Translations under genes and position numbers: made by a program | In this document: positions 7,389 to 15,848 of the stretch, piece after piece | How the letters are laid out: every line of letters starts with the position of its first letter | Position numbering within the stretch: the first letter of the stretch is position 1 | From: Nocardia miyunensis NBRC 108239 | Lineage (GTDB): Bacteria > Actinomycetota > Actinomycetes > Mycobacteriales > Mycobacteriaceae | NCBI RefSeq assembly: GCF_001613065.1 | Contig: NZ_BDBQ01000058.1 | Span: forward strand, 1-64,000 | Reading direction: 5' to 3' | Length of the DNA stretch: 64,000 bases | The notes under the pieces: model-generated | The model's input: the letters and a program-made list of their open reading frames with translations, nothing else | What the model was told of the DNA's origin: nothing | Database searches by the model: none

Positions 7389-7811
7389 ATGACAGAGGCT
7401 ATCGATTTCCACGAGATGAACCGCAAGGTCATCGATGAGTTCCGCACCAACGAGGGCAAGGGATCCGGCATCTTCGCGGACGCGCCGCTGATCCTGGTGC
7501 ACCACGTCGGCGCGAAGTCCGGCATCGAGCGGGTCGCGCCGCTGGTGTACTTCGCCGAGGGCGAGCGGCTGTTCATCTACGCCAGCAAGGGCGGCTCCGA
7601 CGAGAATCCGGCCTGGTATCACAATCTCGTGGCCAACCCGGAGACGAAGGTGGAGGTCGGCACGGAGACCTTCCCGGTGACCGCGAAGGTTCTCCAGGGC
7701 GCGGAGCGTGACGAGTACTACGCCAAAATGTCCGCCGTGCAGCCGCAGTTCGCGGATTACCAGAGCAAGACCAGCCGTACCATTCCGGTCATCGAACTGG
7801 TACGCGTCTGA
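7389..7811 (+). CDS. Deazaflavin (F420)-dependent nitroreductase family protein
   Basis: A 140-residue member of the Ddn/split-barrel family, whose members bind coenzyme F420 (or, in some, FMN or haem) and reduce quinones, aflatoxins or nitroimidazoles. Family features seen: FRTNEGKGSG near the start, LVHHVGAKSGIERVAPL, the PAWYHNLVANPETKVEVG core, and the closing YQSKTSRTIPVIELVRV. An upstream in-frame ATG at 7377 lies inside the proposed -10 box, so 7389 is preferred. It stands alone, divergent from an AraC regulator. F420 use is typical of this order but is assigned here by family. Confidence 0.92.
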   Translation: MTEAIDFHEMNRKVIDEFRTNEGKGSGIFADAPLILVHHVGAKSGIERVAPLVYFAEGERLFIYASKGGSDENPAWYHNLVANPETKVEVGTETFPVTAKVLQGAERDEYYAKMSAVQPQFADYQSKTSRTIPVIELVRV

Positions 7812-7974
7812 TCGCATATCCGTGCTGACGTGCTGACCTGCCCACGTGCCGTCGACGGCTCGGTGAGTTCCGTCGATAGCGTGACAGGCGGCCAAATCGA
7901 CAGCAGTCACCTTGCATTGCAGGGATTTTCGCGATCGCGGGGCCGACTACCTGCGTACGACGACTCGAGCGGCG

Positions 7975-8544
7975 TTATTCGTCCGTGCTGCGGAGCCCGC
8001 GATCGATGAAGCTGATCATCCACTCGTAGCTGTCCTGCGGATCGCCGGTCCAGTGGAAGCCGCCCGATGCCTGTAGCGTGGCGAATCCGTGGAAGGCGCA
8101 GCGCAGGGTACGGACGGCGTGATCCATATCCGCGTCGGGAATTCCGTAGCCGCGCAGGATCGCCGCGATCGAATCGATCACGCGCCCACTGGATTCCAGC
8201 AGCGGATCGTCCGGGCCGGTGAAACCGGCGGCGTTGATCGCCGCGTAGCGGCCGGGGTGCGCGGCCACGTAATCGCCGAAGGCGTGGGCGAATGCGCGCA
8301 ACGCGTCGGCGCCCGAAAGGCCGTGCATCGCATCGCGAATGAGGGTGTCGGCCTGGGCCATGGCCGAAGCCGCGATGTCGTGCTGGAGTTCCGCCAGGCT
8401 CGCCACGTGCTTGTAGAGCGAAGGCGTTCGCACACTGAGCTTTTCGGCGAGCGAACCCATGCTCAGGTTGGCGAATCCGATCTCGTCGGCCAGTTCCGCG
8501 CCGGCGCGCACGACCTCGGCCCGGCTCAGTCCGGCCCTAGGCAT
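7975..8544 (-). CDS. TetR-family transcriptional regulator
   Basis: About 189 residues. Residues 5-50 form the TetR helix-turn-helix (AEVVRAGAELADEIGFANLS, then SVRTPSLYKHV). The remainder fits the ligand-binding domain with the C-terminal 'WHG'-type family (RCAFHGFATLQASGGFHW). A TTG at 8559 is in frame, but the ATG at 8544 is the better start and overlaps the end of the hydrolase gene by 8 bp, so the two are co-transcribed. The tandem palindromes at 9411-9446 ahead of the hydrolase are the obvious operators, giving an autoregulated hydrolase-tetR operon. Confidence 0.92.
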   Translation of the reverse strand: MPRAGLSRAEVVRAGAELADEIGFANLSMGSLAEKLSVRTPSLYKHVASLAELQHDIAASAMAQADTLIRDAMHGLSGADALRAFAHAFGDYVAAHPGRYAAINAAGFTGPDDPLLESSGRVIDSIAAILRGYGIPDADMDHAVRTLRCAFHGFATLQASGGFHWTGDPQDSYEWMISFIDRGLRSTDE

Positions 8545-9388
8545 GCTGTTGTCCGGCAAGGAATTTCAGGGTCAGCTCGGCGACCCGTTCGGCGGAATCG
8601 GCGTGCGGGTAGTGGCCGGAACCCTCGAGCACGGCGACCTGGCCGAGCCCGGCGGGCATGAGGGCGACGACCGCGTCGGCCTCGGCCTTCGGATCGGCCC
8701 AGTCCGGATCCTCGCTGCCCATGACGATCAGCGCGGGGCAGGAGATATTCGGCAGTTGCGCGTGCGCGTCGGCGGGGGTGGACTTGCCGGTCTTCATGAA
8801 GTCCGCGAAACGGCCGGGCTCGCGAAGTTTCGCCTCGAGCGCGGCCATGGCCTCGGCGTGGTCGGACGGCTTTATCGGGTAGGCGACGTCCAGGTAACTC
8901 ATCCACACGCCGAGGCTCTTGAACAGCTGCGTGCCGATCAGCCGGAGCGCGCCGCGCCGGTAGCGCCCGACGGTGAACAGTTTGCCCAGCGGGAAGGTCT
9001 GGTTCTTGGTGAACGGGCCGAGCTCGATGACGGCGCTGACCAGTTCGGGGGCCTGAGCTGCGGCGATGGTGGCCGCGCCGCCGGAGAGCGAATGTCCGAT
9101 GATGACCGCGGGGCCGCCCAGGTGGCGCACGAGCGCGAGCAGATCGCCCGCGACGTCGGTGCGGGAGATGGCCTCGCTGCCATCGTGCGAGGTCCAGTTC
9201 ATGCTCGATTCGCCGTGCCCGCGCATATCCGCCTTCGCGACGCGGTAACCCGCCGCGACCAGCAGCGGGGCGAGGTGACGGAAGGCATTGCGGTGATCGC
9301 CCATCCCGTGGGACAGGACGATCAGCGGTCCCTCGCCGGTCACGTCGTAGGCGATCCGTCCACCGTCGATGGTCAGGTACTCGGTCAT
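8537..9388 (-). CDS. Alpha/beta hydrolase
   Basis: A 283-residue alpha/beta-hydrolase fold enzyme. The oxyanion turn SHGMGD is near residue 26, the nucleophile elbow is GHSLSGG, the acid is probably in GSEDPDWAD and the catalytic His in GSGHYPHAD near the C-terminus, in the usual order. No signal peptide is seen, so it is cytoplasmic. It begins an operon with a TetR regulator (8-bp overlap), an arrangement typical of regulators that respond to the hydrolase's substrate. Esterase, haloperoxidase-like or C-C hydrolase activities are all possible. Confidence 0.9.
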   Translation of the reverse strand: MTEYLTIDGGRIAYDVTGEGPLIVLSHGMGDHRNAFRHLAPLLVAAGYRVAKADMRGHGESSMNWTSHDGSEAISRTDVAGDLLALVRHLGGPAVIIGHSLSGGAATIAAAQAPELVSAVIELGPFTKNQTFPLGKLFTVGRYRRGALRLIGTQLFKSLGVWMSYLDVAYPIKPSDHAEAMAALEAKLREPGRFADFMKTGKSTPADAHAQLPNISCPALIVMGSEDPDWADPKAEADAVVALMPAGLGQVAVLEGSGHYPHADSAERVAELTLKFLAGQQHA

Positions 9389-9410
9389 GTCAACTCCTGT
9401 GGAGCGAGTA

Positions 9411-9446
9411 GCTAAAGCTGATAGCCATAAAGCTAATCCAATTAGC
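9411..9446. promoter_or_regulatory. Tandem palindromic operators upstream of hydrolase-tetR operon
   Basis: GCTAAAGCTGATAGC (9411-9425) has GCTA/TAGC ends, and GCTAATCCAATTAGC (9432-9446) is a perfect 6-bp inverted repeat with a 3-bp spacer. Their centres are 21 bp apart, two helical turns, and they begin 23 bp before the ATG at 9388. Repression by the operon's own TetR protein is the simplest reading. Confidence 0.7.
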
Positions 9447-9694
9447 CGAAGGTGTCAACTGGCTGCTCGCATCCGGTTGGTGACCAGGCTTTCGAGCGGT
9501 TCGCAAATGGCGGGTTGCGTGGCTCATCTCCGGTTTCGCGGTGCGGCCGTTGTTCATTGGGATGCGGGGGAAGTTGCCCGGCCGCTCGAATCAGGGTGAT
9601 CGCAGGGGTTCCGGTGCGGCGGGTTGCGACCGGATGATGGCTGCCGTGCCCGACGATCAGCGACCGTTACGCCCGTCCGCGCCGGGGACCCGGC

Positions 9695-9700
9695 TAGTGT
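9695..9700 (+). promoter_or_regulatory. Likely -10 box of leaderless ABC transporter gene
   Basis: TAGTGT ends 8 nt before the ATG at 9709, and no Shine-Dalgarno is visible. Confidence 0.45.
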
Positions 9701-9708
9701 GTCCGGCT

Positions 9709-11517
9709 ATGGTCCGTTTGCCCCGTTCGATAGTTCGCGCGCTGGTCACGGTGCTGTCCCTGGTTGCCGTGCTGGTCGTGGCCGGTTGCGGATCGAATGG
9801 CGGCAATTCTTCGGCTGCTCGTGACCTGTGCTCGCCGCCGGGGCAGGCGTCCGCGTCCGCCGCGCCGACGAATCTGGCGACGGGCGCGTCCGCGGGGGTC
9901 GATCGCTTCACGACCCAGACGACCACACCTCTCGATCAGATCGACGTCACCAAGTTGGGTCTGCTGTCGCCGGGTGTGCTGAGCGTGGGCACGCTGTCCG
10001 ATGCGCCGCCGAGTATCTGCGTGGACTCCAAGGGGCAGTTCACCGGATTCGACAACGAGCTGTTGAAGGCGATCGCCGCGAAACTCGGTCTGCGCGTGCA
10101 GTTCTCGGGTACGGAATTCTCGGGTCTGCTCGCGCAGGTGGCGAACCGGCGTTTCGATGTCGGGTCGTCGAGTATCACCACCACGGACGAGCGTCGCAAG
10201 CTGGTGGACTTCACCAACGGTTACGACTTCGGATATTTCTCGCTCGTCGTCCCGAACGGCACTGCGCTGCACGGATTCTCGGACCTGCATCCCGGAGTTC
10301 GGATCGGCGTCGTGCAGGGCACGGTGCAGGACGAGTACGTGGTGAACACGCTGCATCTGGACCCGGTGAAATTCCCGGACTACAACACCGCGTACGCGAA
10401 TCTGAAGACCGGGCAGATCGATGCGTGGGTGGCCCCTTCGGCGCAGGCCACGGGCGCGGTGAAGCCGGGGGACTCGACCTCGATCGTGCAGAATACGTTC
10501 AGCCTGGACAATTTCACGGCATGGGCTGTGCGGCAAGGGAATCAGCCGCTGATCGATGCGCTGAACTCCGGACTCGACGCGGTCATCGCGGACGGCACCT
10601 ACGCCGAGCTGTACTCGAACTGGGAGCCGCGGCAGTTCCCGCCGGGGTGGAAGCCGGGCTCGAAGGCGGCCCCGGCGCCGCAGGTGCCGGATTTCGCGAA
10701 GATCGCCGCGGAACATCACACGTCGAAGACCACGCAGGCCGCGCCGAAATCGACGTTGCGGCAGTTGGGCGATACGTTCTTCAACTGGTCGTTGTATCGC
10801 AAGGCGTTTCCGGACCTGCTCGAGACCGGTTTGCCGAATACGCTGATCCTGGCGTTGGTTTCGGGTGTGCTCGGCACGATCATCGGTATGCTGCTTGCGG
10901 TCGCGGGTATCTCCCGGACGCGCTGGTTGCGTTGGCCCGCAAGGATTTACACCGATATCTTCCGTGGCCTTCCCGCCGTGGTGATCATCCTCGTCATCGG
11001 CCTGGGCGTCGGTCCCGTGGTGAAGAATCTGACCGGCGGCAATCCTTACTGGCTCGGCGCGGTCGCATTGGCGCTGCTGGCCTCGGCGTATATCGGTGAG
11101 ATCTTCCGGTCCGGTATCCAGTCCGTGGAGGCCGGGCAGTTGGAAGCCGCGCGGGCCATCGGATTCGGGTACCGGCAATCGATGACGCTGGTCGTCATTC
11201 CACAGGGTGTGCGGAGAGTGCTGCCCGCGTTGATGAACCAGTTCATCTCGTTGATCAAGGATTCCTCGCTGATCTATTTCCTCGGCCTGCTCGCCACGCA
11301 GCGTGAATTGTTCGCGGTCGGAAGGGATCTCAATGCCCAGACGGGCAACCTGTCCCCGCTGGTCGCCGCGGGACTGGTGTATCTGCTGCTCACGATTCCG
11401 CTGACGCATCTGGTCAACTACATCGACCGTCGGCTGCGTACCGGCCGGGCCGAAAAAGTGGACGGCCCCGTGGAACCGGCCGGAGAATCCGTGGCCACGC
11501 AAGGACACGGAGCATGA
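9709..11517 (+). CDS. Polar amino-acid ABC transporter, fused substrate-binding protein and permease
   Basis: A 602-residue fusion. Residues 1-25 are a lipoprotein signal ending in the lipobox VVAGC. Residues about 75-310 are a family 3 solute-binding domain (SVGTLSDAPPSICVD, FTGFDNELLKAIAAKLGL, SSSITTTDERRKLVDFT). Residues about 370-585 are a His/Glu/Gln-type permease with about five membrane segments and the ATPase-contact loop EAARAIGFGYRQSMTLVVIPQ. Fused forms are known in actinobacteria and Gram-positive cocci. The start was set by the signal peptide; the longer upstream frame from 9541 lacks support. The ATPase gene follows 67 bp downstream. The substrate is probably a polar amino acid such as glutamine or glutamate. 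Confidence 0.94.
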   Translation: MVRLPRSIVRALVTVLSLVAVLVVAGCGSNGGNSSAARDLCSPPGQASASAAPTNLATGASAGVDRFTTQTTTPLDQIDVTKLGLLSPGVLSVGTLSDAPPSICVDSKGQFTGFDNELLKAIAAKLGLRVQFSGTEFSGLLAQVANRRFDVGSSSITTTDERRKLVDFTNGYDFGYFSLVVPNGTALHGFSDLHPGVRIGVVQGTVQDEYVVNTLHLDPVKFPDYNTAYANLKTGQIDAWVAPSAQATGAVKPGDSTSIVQNTFSLDNFTAWAVRQGNQPLIDALNSGLDAVIADGTYAELYSNWEPRQFPPGWKPGSKAAPAPQVPDFAKIAAEHHTSKTTQAAPKSTLRQLGDTFFNWSLYRKAFPDLLETGLPNTLILALVSGVLGTIIGMLLAVAGISRTRWLRWPARIYTDIFRGLPAVVIILVIGLGVGPVVKNLTGGNPYWLGAVALALLASAYIGEIFRSGIQSVEAGQLEAARAIGFGYRQSMTLVVIPQGVRRVLPALMNQFISLIKDSSLIYFLGLLATQRELFAVGRDLNAQTGNLSPLVAAGLVYLLLTIPLTHLVNYIDRRLRTGRAEKVDGPVEPAGESVATQGHGA

Positions 11518-11584
11518 GATGCCGAGGGGCGCAGCGTGAGTGACGAAGGAAGGCGAGGACATGGGTGAAAAGGAGGGAAACGGC

Positions 11585-12385
11585 GTGAGCGACAACGAGA
11601 CCGAGCGTGTGGGCGGCGAGCAGCCCGACGCGGGCAGTGCGGCCGCGGGCGAATCGCGGACCAGCTCATCGCTCACCGGGACCGGCCTGCACCTGACCCT
11701 GGGCGGCAATCACGTGCTGCGCGGGGTCGACATCCACGTCGATGCCGGGAAGACCACCACCGTGATCGGCCCCTCGGGCTCGGGTAAATCCACCCTGCTG
11801 CGCGTGCTGAACCGGCTGCACGAACCCGATTCGGGCGATGTCCTGATCGACGGCGCCTCGGTGCTTCGTGAGGATCCGGACCGGCTGCGCCAGCGCATCG
11901 GCATGGTGTTCCAGCACTTCAACCTGTTCCCGCACATGAGCGTGCTGGACAACGTCGCGCTGGGACCGCGCAAGTTGCGCGGACTGTCCCGGGACGCCGC
12001 CCGCGCGGTCGCCATGGACCAACTCGAGACCGTCGGGCTGGTCGCTCGCGCCCACACCCGCCCGGCGAATCTGTCGGGCGGACAACAACAACGCGTCGCC
12101 ATCGCCCGGGCCCTGGCGATGAAACCGGAACTCATGCTGTTCGACGAGGCCACCTCCGCCCTGGACCCGGAACTGGTCAAGGGCGTCCTGGCGCTCATGG
12201 CGGATCTGGCCTCGGGCGGTATGACGATGATCGTCGTCACGCACGAAATGGGTTTCGCCCGTTCGGTTTCCGACAGCGTCATGTTCATGGATCAAGGCCA
12301 GCTCGTCGAATCCGGTTCCCCCGACCATATTTTCGACGACGCTCAGACTCCGCGCCTGCGCCAATTCCTGTCCCAGGTGCTGTAA
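11585..12385 (+). CDS. Amino-acid ABC transporter ATP-binding protein (GlnQ-like)
   Basis: A 266-residue ATPase partnering the upstream fusion protein. Walker A is GPSGSGKST, the Q-loop lies in MVFQHFNLFPHMSVLDN, the ABC signature is LSGGQQQR, Walker B is LMLFDEATSALD, and the switch His is in VVTHEMGF. About 30 residues ahead of the domain are Glu/Gly/Ser-rich and probably disordered. The GTG at 11585 has AGGAGG 8 nt upstream (11571-11576); ATG 11561 with AAGGAAGG is a reasonable alternative. ATP hydrolysis would drive import across the membrane. Confidence 0.94.
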   Translation: MSDNETERVGGEQPDAGSAAAGESRTSSSLTGTGLHLTLGGNHVLRGVDIHVDAGKTTTVIGPSGSGKSTLLRVLNRLHEPDSGDVLIDGASVLREDPDRLRQRIGMVFQHFNLFPHMSVLDNVALGPRKLRGLSRDAARAVAMDQLETVGLVARAHTRPANLSGGQQQRVAIARALAMKPELMLFDEATSALDPELVKGVLALMADLASGGMTMIVVTHEMGFARSVSDSVMFMDQGQLVESGSPDHIFDDAQTPRLRQFLSQVL

Positions 12386-12390
12386 TCTCT

Positions 12391-12735
12391 GCCTCCGCTT
12401 CGCTCCGGCGGGGCCGCGGCCCCTGAGGGCCGATTCTTCCCTCCCTCCGCTCCCCCGCTTCGCTCCTCCGCTCCGGTCAGTCCAGAATCGACCCGGGCCG
12501 CGGCCTCGAGGTCGGCGTTATCGGGGGTGGGCGGAACTCAGGTGACGTTGCGGTTCGGTGGCCCTGATTCGGTTGGTTCGGCATCGACCCGGGCCGCGGC
12601 CTTGGAATTGGCGTTGTCCCCGGCCTCCTCCACGGCTCAGTGGCTGCGCTCCCCGCTCCGGCAGCCGGAACCGAGCCGGGCCGCGGGCTTTGGAGTCGGC
12701 GTTGTCCGGGGTTGGGTGGAACTCGGGTTGGTGAT
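12391..12735. repeat. Intergenic repeat cluster, three degenerate copies
   Basis: Three related units lie head to tail between the ABC operon and the GH25 gene: about 12391-12550, 12567-12622 and 12645-12735. Units 1 and 2 share the identical 20-mer ATCGACCCGGGCCGCGGCCT (12487-12506 and 12583-12602). Units 1 and 3 share GTCGGCGTT, GGGTGGGCGGAACTC or GGTTGGGTGGAACTC and the following GGGT. Unit 1 matches the cluster at 33658-33850 very closely, including a 31-bp identical tract (12437-12467 and 33738-33768). No gene is supported inside. Confidence 0.8.
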
Positions 12736-12755
12736 GGTGGTCGATGCGCCGGGGT

Positions 12756-13514
12756 TCAGTTACCGCCGCTACTCCCGGATGAGGGGGCGTTGGCGTAGCG
12801 GCCGAAATCGCCCTGGGCGCCACTGTAGACATTGAGGTCGGTGCCGCCGGCGATGCCGGGGATCCTGCCGGAATCCGTTGTCTGCCAGAAGGTCCAGGTG
12901 GGCCAGTTACCGGGGACGTCGGGTTGGGGTTTGCCGCTGTAGTCGGCGATCCACAGGGGGTAGCGGGTGAACTGGCTCGTATTCGCCATCGCTGTGCGCC
13001 AGAAGCGGGGGTAGGTGTAGATGATCGGTACGCGGCCGGTGAGTGACTGAACCGTATTGAGGTAGCGCTGCGTCCAATTGATGAGTCCGGCCGGGGCCAG
13101 TCCGCCGGAAGTCTCGATATCCAGCACAGGCGGCAGGTCGAGCGTGCCGTTCTGGCCCAGGACCACCGAGGCGTAGAGCGCGGCCTGCGGTTCGGGCGGG
13201 AGGTTGGGGCGAGCGTAGTGGTACGTGCCGCGGGCGACTCCGGCCGCCCGCATCAGCAAGCTGTCCGGGACGAAGTAGGGGTTGACGTAGCTCAGCCCCT
13301 CGGTTGCCTTGAGCATGGCGAAGCTGTGGCCCGCGCCTCGCACGGCGAACCAATTGATCAGGCGTCCGTCCACGTGCTGCCACGATGAGACGTCCGGGCC
13401 GGTGGGCGCGGCGGTTGCCGGACCGGTTGCCGAAAGTATGCCAACGGCCGCAACTGCCGACAGCGATACAAGTGCGCGACGTACATGGGAACGAGCCGTG
13501 ATGCGTCGATACAT
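12756..13514 (-). CDS. Secreted GH25-family muramidase
   Basis: A 252-residue protein. Residues 1-36 are a Sec signal peptide (RR-rich start, SLSAVAAVGILSATGPATA, cleavage after ATA). The rest is a glycoside hydrolase 25 (Chalaropsis-type lysozyme) barrel: PDVSSWQ at the first strand, the DIE catalytic strand in PPVLDIETSG, YTYPRFW and the closing FWQTTD. It should hydrolyse beta-1,4 N-acetylmuramyl bonds in peptidoglycan outside the membrane; short Ser/Gly-rich tail. The frame runs upstream to 14084, but the signal peptide fixes the start at 13514, where TACTCT 7 nt upstream suggests a leaderless transcript. Confidence 0.93.
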   Translation of the reverse strand: MYRRITARSHVRRALVSLSAVAAVGILSATGPATAAPTGPDVSSWQHVDGRLINWFAVRGAGHSFAMLKATEGLSYVNPYFVPDSLLMRAAGVARGTYHYARPNLPPEPQAALYASVVLGQNGTLDLPPVLDIETSGGLAPAGLINWTQRYLNTVQSLTGRVPIIYTYPRFWRTAMANTSQFTRYPLWIADYSGKPQPDVPGNWPTWTFWQTTDSGRIPGIAGGTDLNVYSGAQGDFGRYANAPSSGSSGGN

Positions 13515-13521
13515 GGTCAAG

Positions 13522-13527
13522 AGAGTA
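13522..13527 (-). promoter_or_regulatory. Likely -10 box of leaderless GH25 gene
   Basis: TACTCT on the minus strand, 7 nt before the ATG at 13514. Confidence 0.5.
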
Positions 13528-13597
13528 AGCAAATGTTGCTGCCCTGACCAGAGTCGTGACCGAGTTCTGTGACAGTCGATAGCTCGAGATGTGCTGT

Positions 13598-14932
13598 TCA
13601 GCCCAGCCAGTCCAGTACCGAGGCCGCTGTCCAGGACTGCTGCATACTGCCCAGCGGCGCGCCGCTGAACGGGTCGTAGTACTCGGCGAAACTGCCGTCC
13701 GCGGCTTGGCGCAGCCCCTCCGCGCGCAGCATGAACGACCGCTCGGCCCAGCCCCGGCGGGCGAAGACCCAGGAGAACAGCCAGCTCATCACCGGCCAGA
13801 CCGGACCGCGCCAATATTCGGTTCGGCGGAAATCCTTGGAGACCGGCGAGGTGGACGGCGGCAGGGCGTAGCGCAGATCCGGATGTCCGCAATAGCGCGG
13901 TCCCTCGAAGATGCGCAGCAGGTTGCGTTCGGCCTCGCGGGGCAGTCCACCGCACAGCAGCGGCGAGAACATGGCCAGCGTGTCCGTGCTGATCCAGGAG
14001 CCCAGCCGCAGGTCGTAGTCGCGCGCGGCGCCCGAACGCGGATCGGTCGTCGCGATCACGCCCGCGCGGAAGTAGGCGGCCCATTCGTAGAGCTCGCGCA
14101 CATCGGCGCGGGGCAGCCGGTAATCCTCGCCGATCGAGGCGAGAACCTCACAGGCCAGGACGAAGATCGAGGTGACGAACACATCCTCCACAGCGAAACT
14201 CATCGACGATGCCAGTTGAAAATCGTCGTATCCACATCGGCGCATCTGCTCGACCAGCCACAGATACCGGTCGTATTCCCGGTCGGTGGGGCGCTGGGCC
14301 GGATCCACCAGCGTGTTGTCCGCACGCTCGTAGGGCGGCAGGTCGCCCGGGACGACGTTCTCGTAGGCGCGATCCCAGCGCGGGGAATTGTCCATTCCGG
14401 ACTCCCAGCCGTGATAGATCGTGATGCGCCCGTTCTGTTTGGGGTCGCGGGAATGCGCCAGCCAGCGGTGCCAGCGCATCAGGTCCGTCCAGCGCCGGTC
14501 GAGGAATTCCTCGGCGACCGCGCGGGTGCTGCGGCCGTGGCGGCGCGAATGATCCAGGATGCGCTGCACCGCGATGGCGTGCACCGGCGGCTGGGTGATG
14601 CCGGAGGTGTCCGGTCCGTCGGGGGCGTTGGCCGCGAGCTTTCGGCACTCCCAGCGCGCGGGGCCCGGGAAGTATCCGTCCACACCGTTGGCGAACACGA
14701 TGTGCGGGATCATGCCGTTCTTCCACTGCGCCGACAGCAGGGTGTCGAGTTCGACCACGGCGCGCTCCACACTCAGCGGGGCGAGGCCGACCGTGACGAA
14801 CGCCGCATCCCAGCTCCACATATGTGGATAGAGCCGGGGCGCGGCGCTGGTCATCGTCCCCAGATCGTTGCCGCGTAACAGGTACGCGGCTCGGGCTGCC
14901 AGCTGTGTGGGGGTGAAACCGGGCCCGTTCAT
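13598..14932 (-). CDS. ggh: Glucosylglycerate hydrolase (GH63 family)
   Basis: A 444-residue enzyme closely resembling mycobacterial glucosylglycerate hydrolase, which releases glucose from the compatible solute glucosylglycerate, a nitrogen-limitation reserve in mycobacteria. Matching landmarks run along the whole chain: FTPTQLAARAAYLLRGND, PHMWSWDAAFV, PHIVFANGVDGYFPGPARWE, the general-acid loop YHGWESGMDNSPRW, EYWRGPVWP, the second catalytic Glu in GSFAEYYDPF, and the terminal GSMQQSWTAASVLDWLG. The start at 14932 (MNGPGFTPTQ) agrees with the family; the frame runs on to 15079, with a possible GTG at 14953. It is soluble and divergent from an SDR gene. It probably mobilises glucosylglycerate after nitrogen or osmotic stress; that role is by homology. 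Confidence 0.93.
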   Translation of the reverse strand: MNGPGFTPTQLAARAAYLLRGNDLGTMTSAAPRLYPHMWSWDAAFVTVGLAPLSVERAVVELDTLLSAQWKNGMIPHIVFANGVDGYFPGPARWECRKLAANAPDGPDTSGITQPPVHAIAVQRILDHSRRHGRSTRAVAEEFLDRRWTDLMRWHRWLAHSRDPKQNGRITIYHGWESGMDNSPRWDRAYENVVPGDLPPYERADNTLVDPAQRPTDREYDRYLWLVEQMRRCGYDDFQLASSMSFAVEDVFVTSIFVLACEVLASIGEDYRLPRADVRELYEWAAYFRAGVIATTDPRSGAARDYDLRLGSWISTDTLAMFSPLLCGGLPREAERNLLRIFEGPRYCGHPDLRYALPPSTSPVSKDFRRTEYWRGPVWPVMSWLFSWVFARRGWAERSFMLRAEGLRQAADGSFAEYYDPFSGAPLGSMQQSWTAASVLDWLG

Positions 14933-15128
14933 CCCCCCATTCTGCGACGACACCTTCAGATACGCGCGTTGCGCACCCCGGCTGTGCTGTGGCCGGTCCG
15001 TCAGCGGCTCGTGGTCGGCGATGCTCACCCTGTGCCTCGGTTCGTGAGTTGCGATGGTGAATGCGATGAACGCCACCATTGTGGATAACCATGATGCGTC
15101 CCCGCACGCGGACCGCTCGCGAGCCGAT

Positions 15129-15134
15129 TACGGT
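15129..15134 (+). promoter_or_regulatory. Possible -10 box of leaderless SDR gene
   Basis: TACGGT lies 6 nt before the ATG at 15141. Confidence 0.4.
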
Positions 15135-15140
15135 GGGCCC

Positions 15141-15845
15141 ATGCCCGATGCCGAGACCACCCGGCCGACCGCGCTGATCACCGGTGCCAGCCGGGGACTC
15201 GGCGCGGCGATCGCCCGCGAGCTCGCCCCCACGCACCACCTGTTGCTCGGCGCTCGCACGGCCGAAGCCCTGTCCGCGATCACCGCGGAACTGCCCGGCA
15301 ACACCGCCTGGCCGGTCGAGCTGACCGACTACGGGGCGCTCGCCGACGCCTGCGCCCCGATCGAGCGCCTGGACGTCCTGGTCCACAACGCCGGTGTGGC
15401 CGATCTCGGCACCATCGCCGAATCATCGGTGCGGCAGTGGCGAAATACCTTGGAAGCCAACGTGATCGCCGTCTCCGAGTTGACCAGGCTGCTGCTGCCC
15501 GCGCTGCGAGCCGCCGAAGGCCATGTGGTCCTGATCAATTCGGGCGCGGGCCTACGAGCCAATCCCGGCTGGGGCGTCTACGCCGCGAGCAAGTTCGCCC
15601 TGCGCGCCTTCGGCGACGCCCTTCGCCTCGAAGAACCCGAATTACGGGTAACCTCAATACATCCCGGCCGCATCGATACCGACATGCAACGAGCCATAGT
15701 CGCGGGCGAGTCCGGCGAATACCGCCCCGAACAATTCCTCACCGCCGCCACCGTCGCACGCACGGTACGCACCGCGATCGAAACACCCCGCGACGCCCAC
15801 CCCGTCGAAATCGTCCTGCGCCCGATCGCCCGCAACCCCGCGTAG
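15141..15845 (+). CDS. Short-chain dehydrogenase/reductase
   Basis: A 234-residue classical SDR. The NAD(P)-binding TGASRGLG is at residues 15-22, followed by VHNAGVA, the catalytic Ser in LINSGAG, and the YAASK Tyr/Lys pair. The PGRIDTDMQ substrate-loop segment is typical of oxidoreductases acting on ketones or alcohols. The start ATG at 15141 follows a plausible -10 box; the upstream in-frame extension to 15054 has no support. It is divergent from ggh and convergent with the LapA-like gene, from which only 3 bp separates it. Substrate unknown. Confidence 0.92.
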   Translation: MPDAETTRPTALITGASRGLGAAIARELAPTHHLLLGARTAEALSAITAELPGNTAWPVELTDYGALADACAPIERLDVLVHNAGVADLGTIAESSVRQWRNTLEANVIAVSELTRLLLPALRAAEGHVVLINSGAGLRANPGWGVYAASKFALRAFGDALRLEEPELRVTSIHPGRIDTDMQRAIVAGESGEYRPEQFLTAATVARTVRTAIETPRDAHPVEIVLRPIARNPA

Positions 15846-15848
15846 CTG

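Noticed and set aside
12391..12735. Repeats considered as a CRISPR array
   Set aside because: Units are long, degenerate and irregularly spaced with no unique spacers, and no cas gene is present.
14148..15386. Minus-strand frame overlapping ggh and the SDR gene
   Set aside because: Out of frame with the GH63 enzyme and without any domain; shadow.
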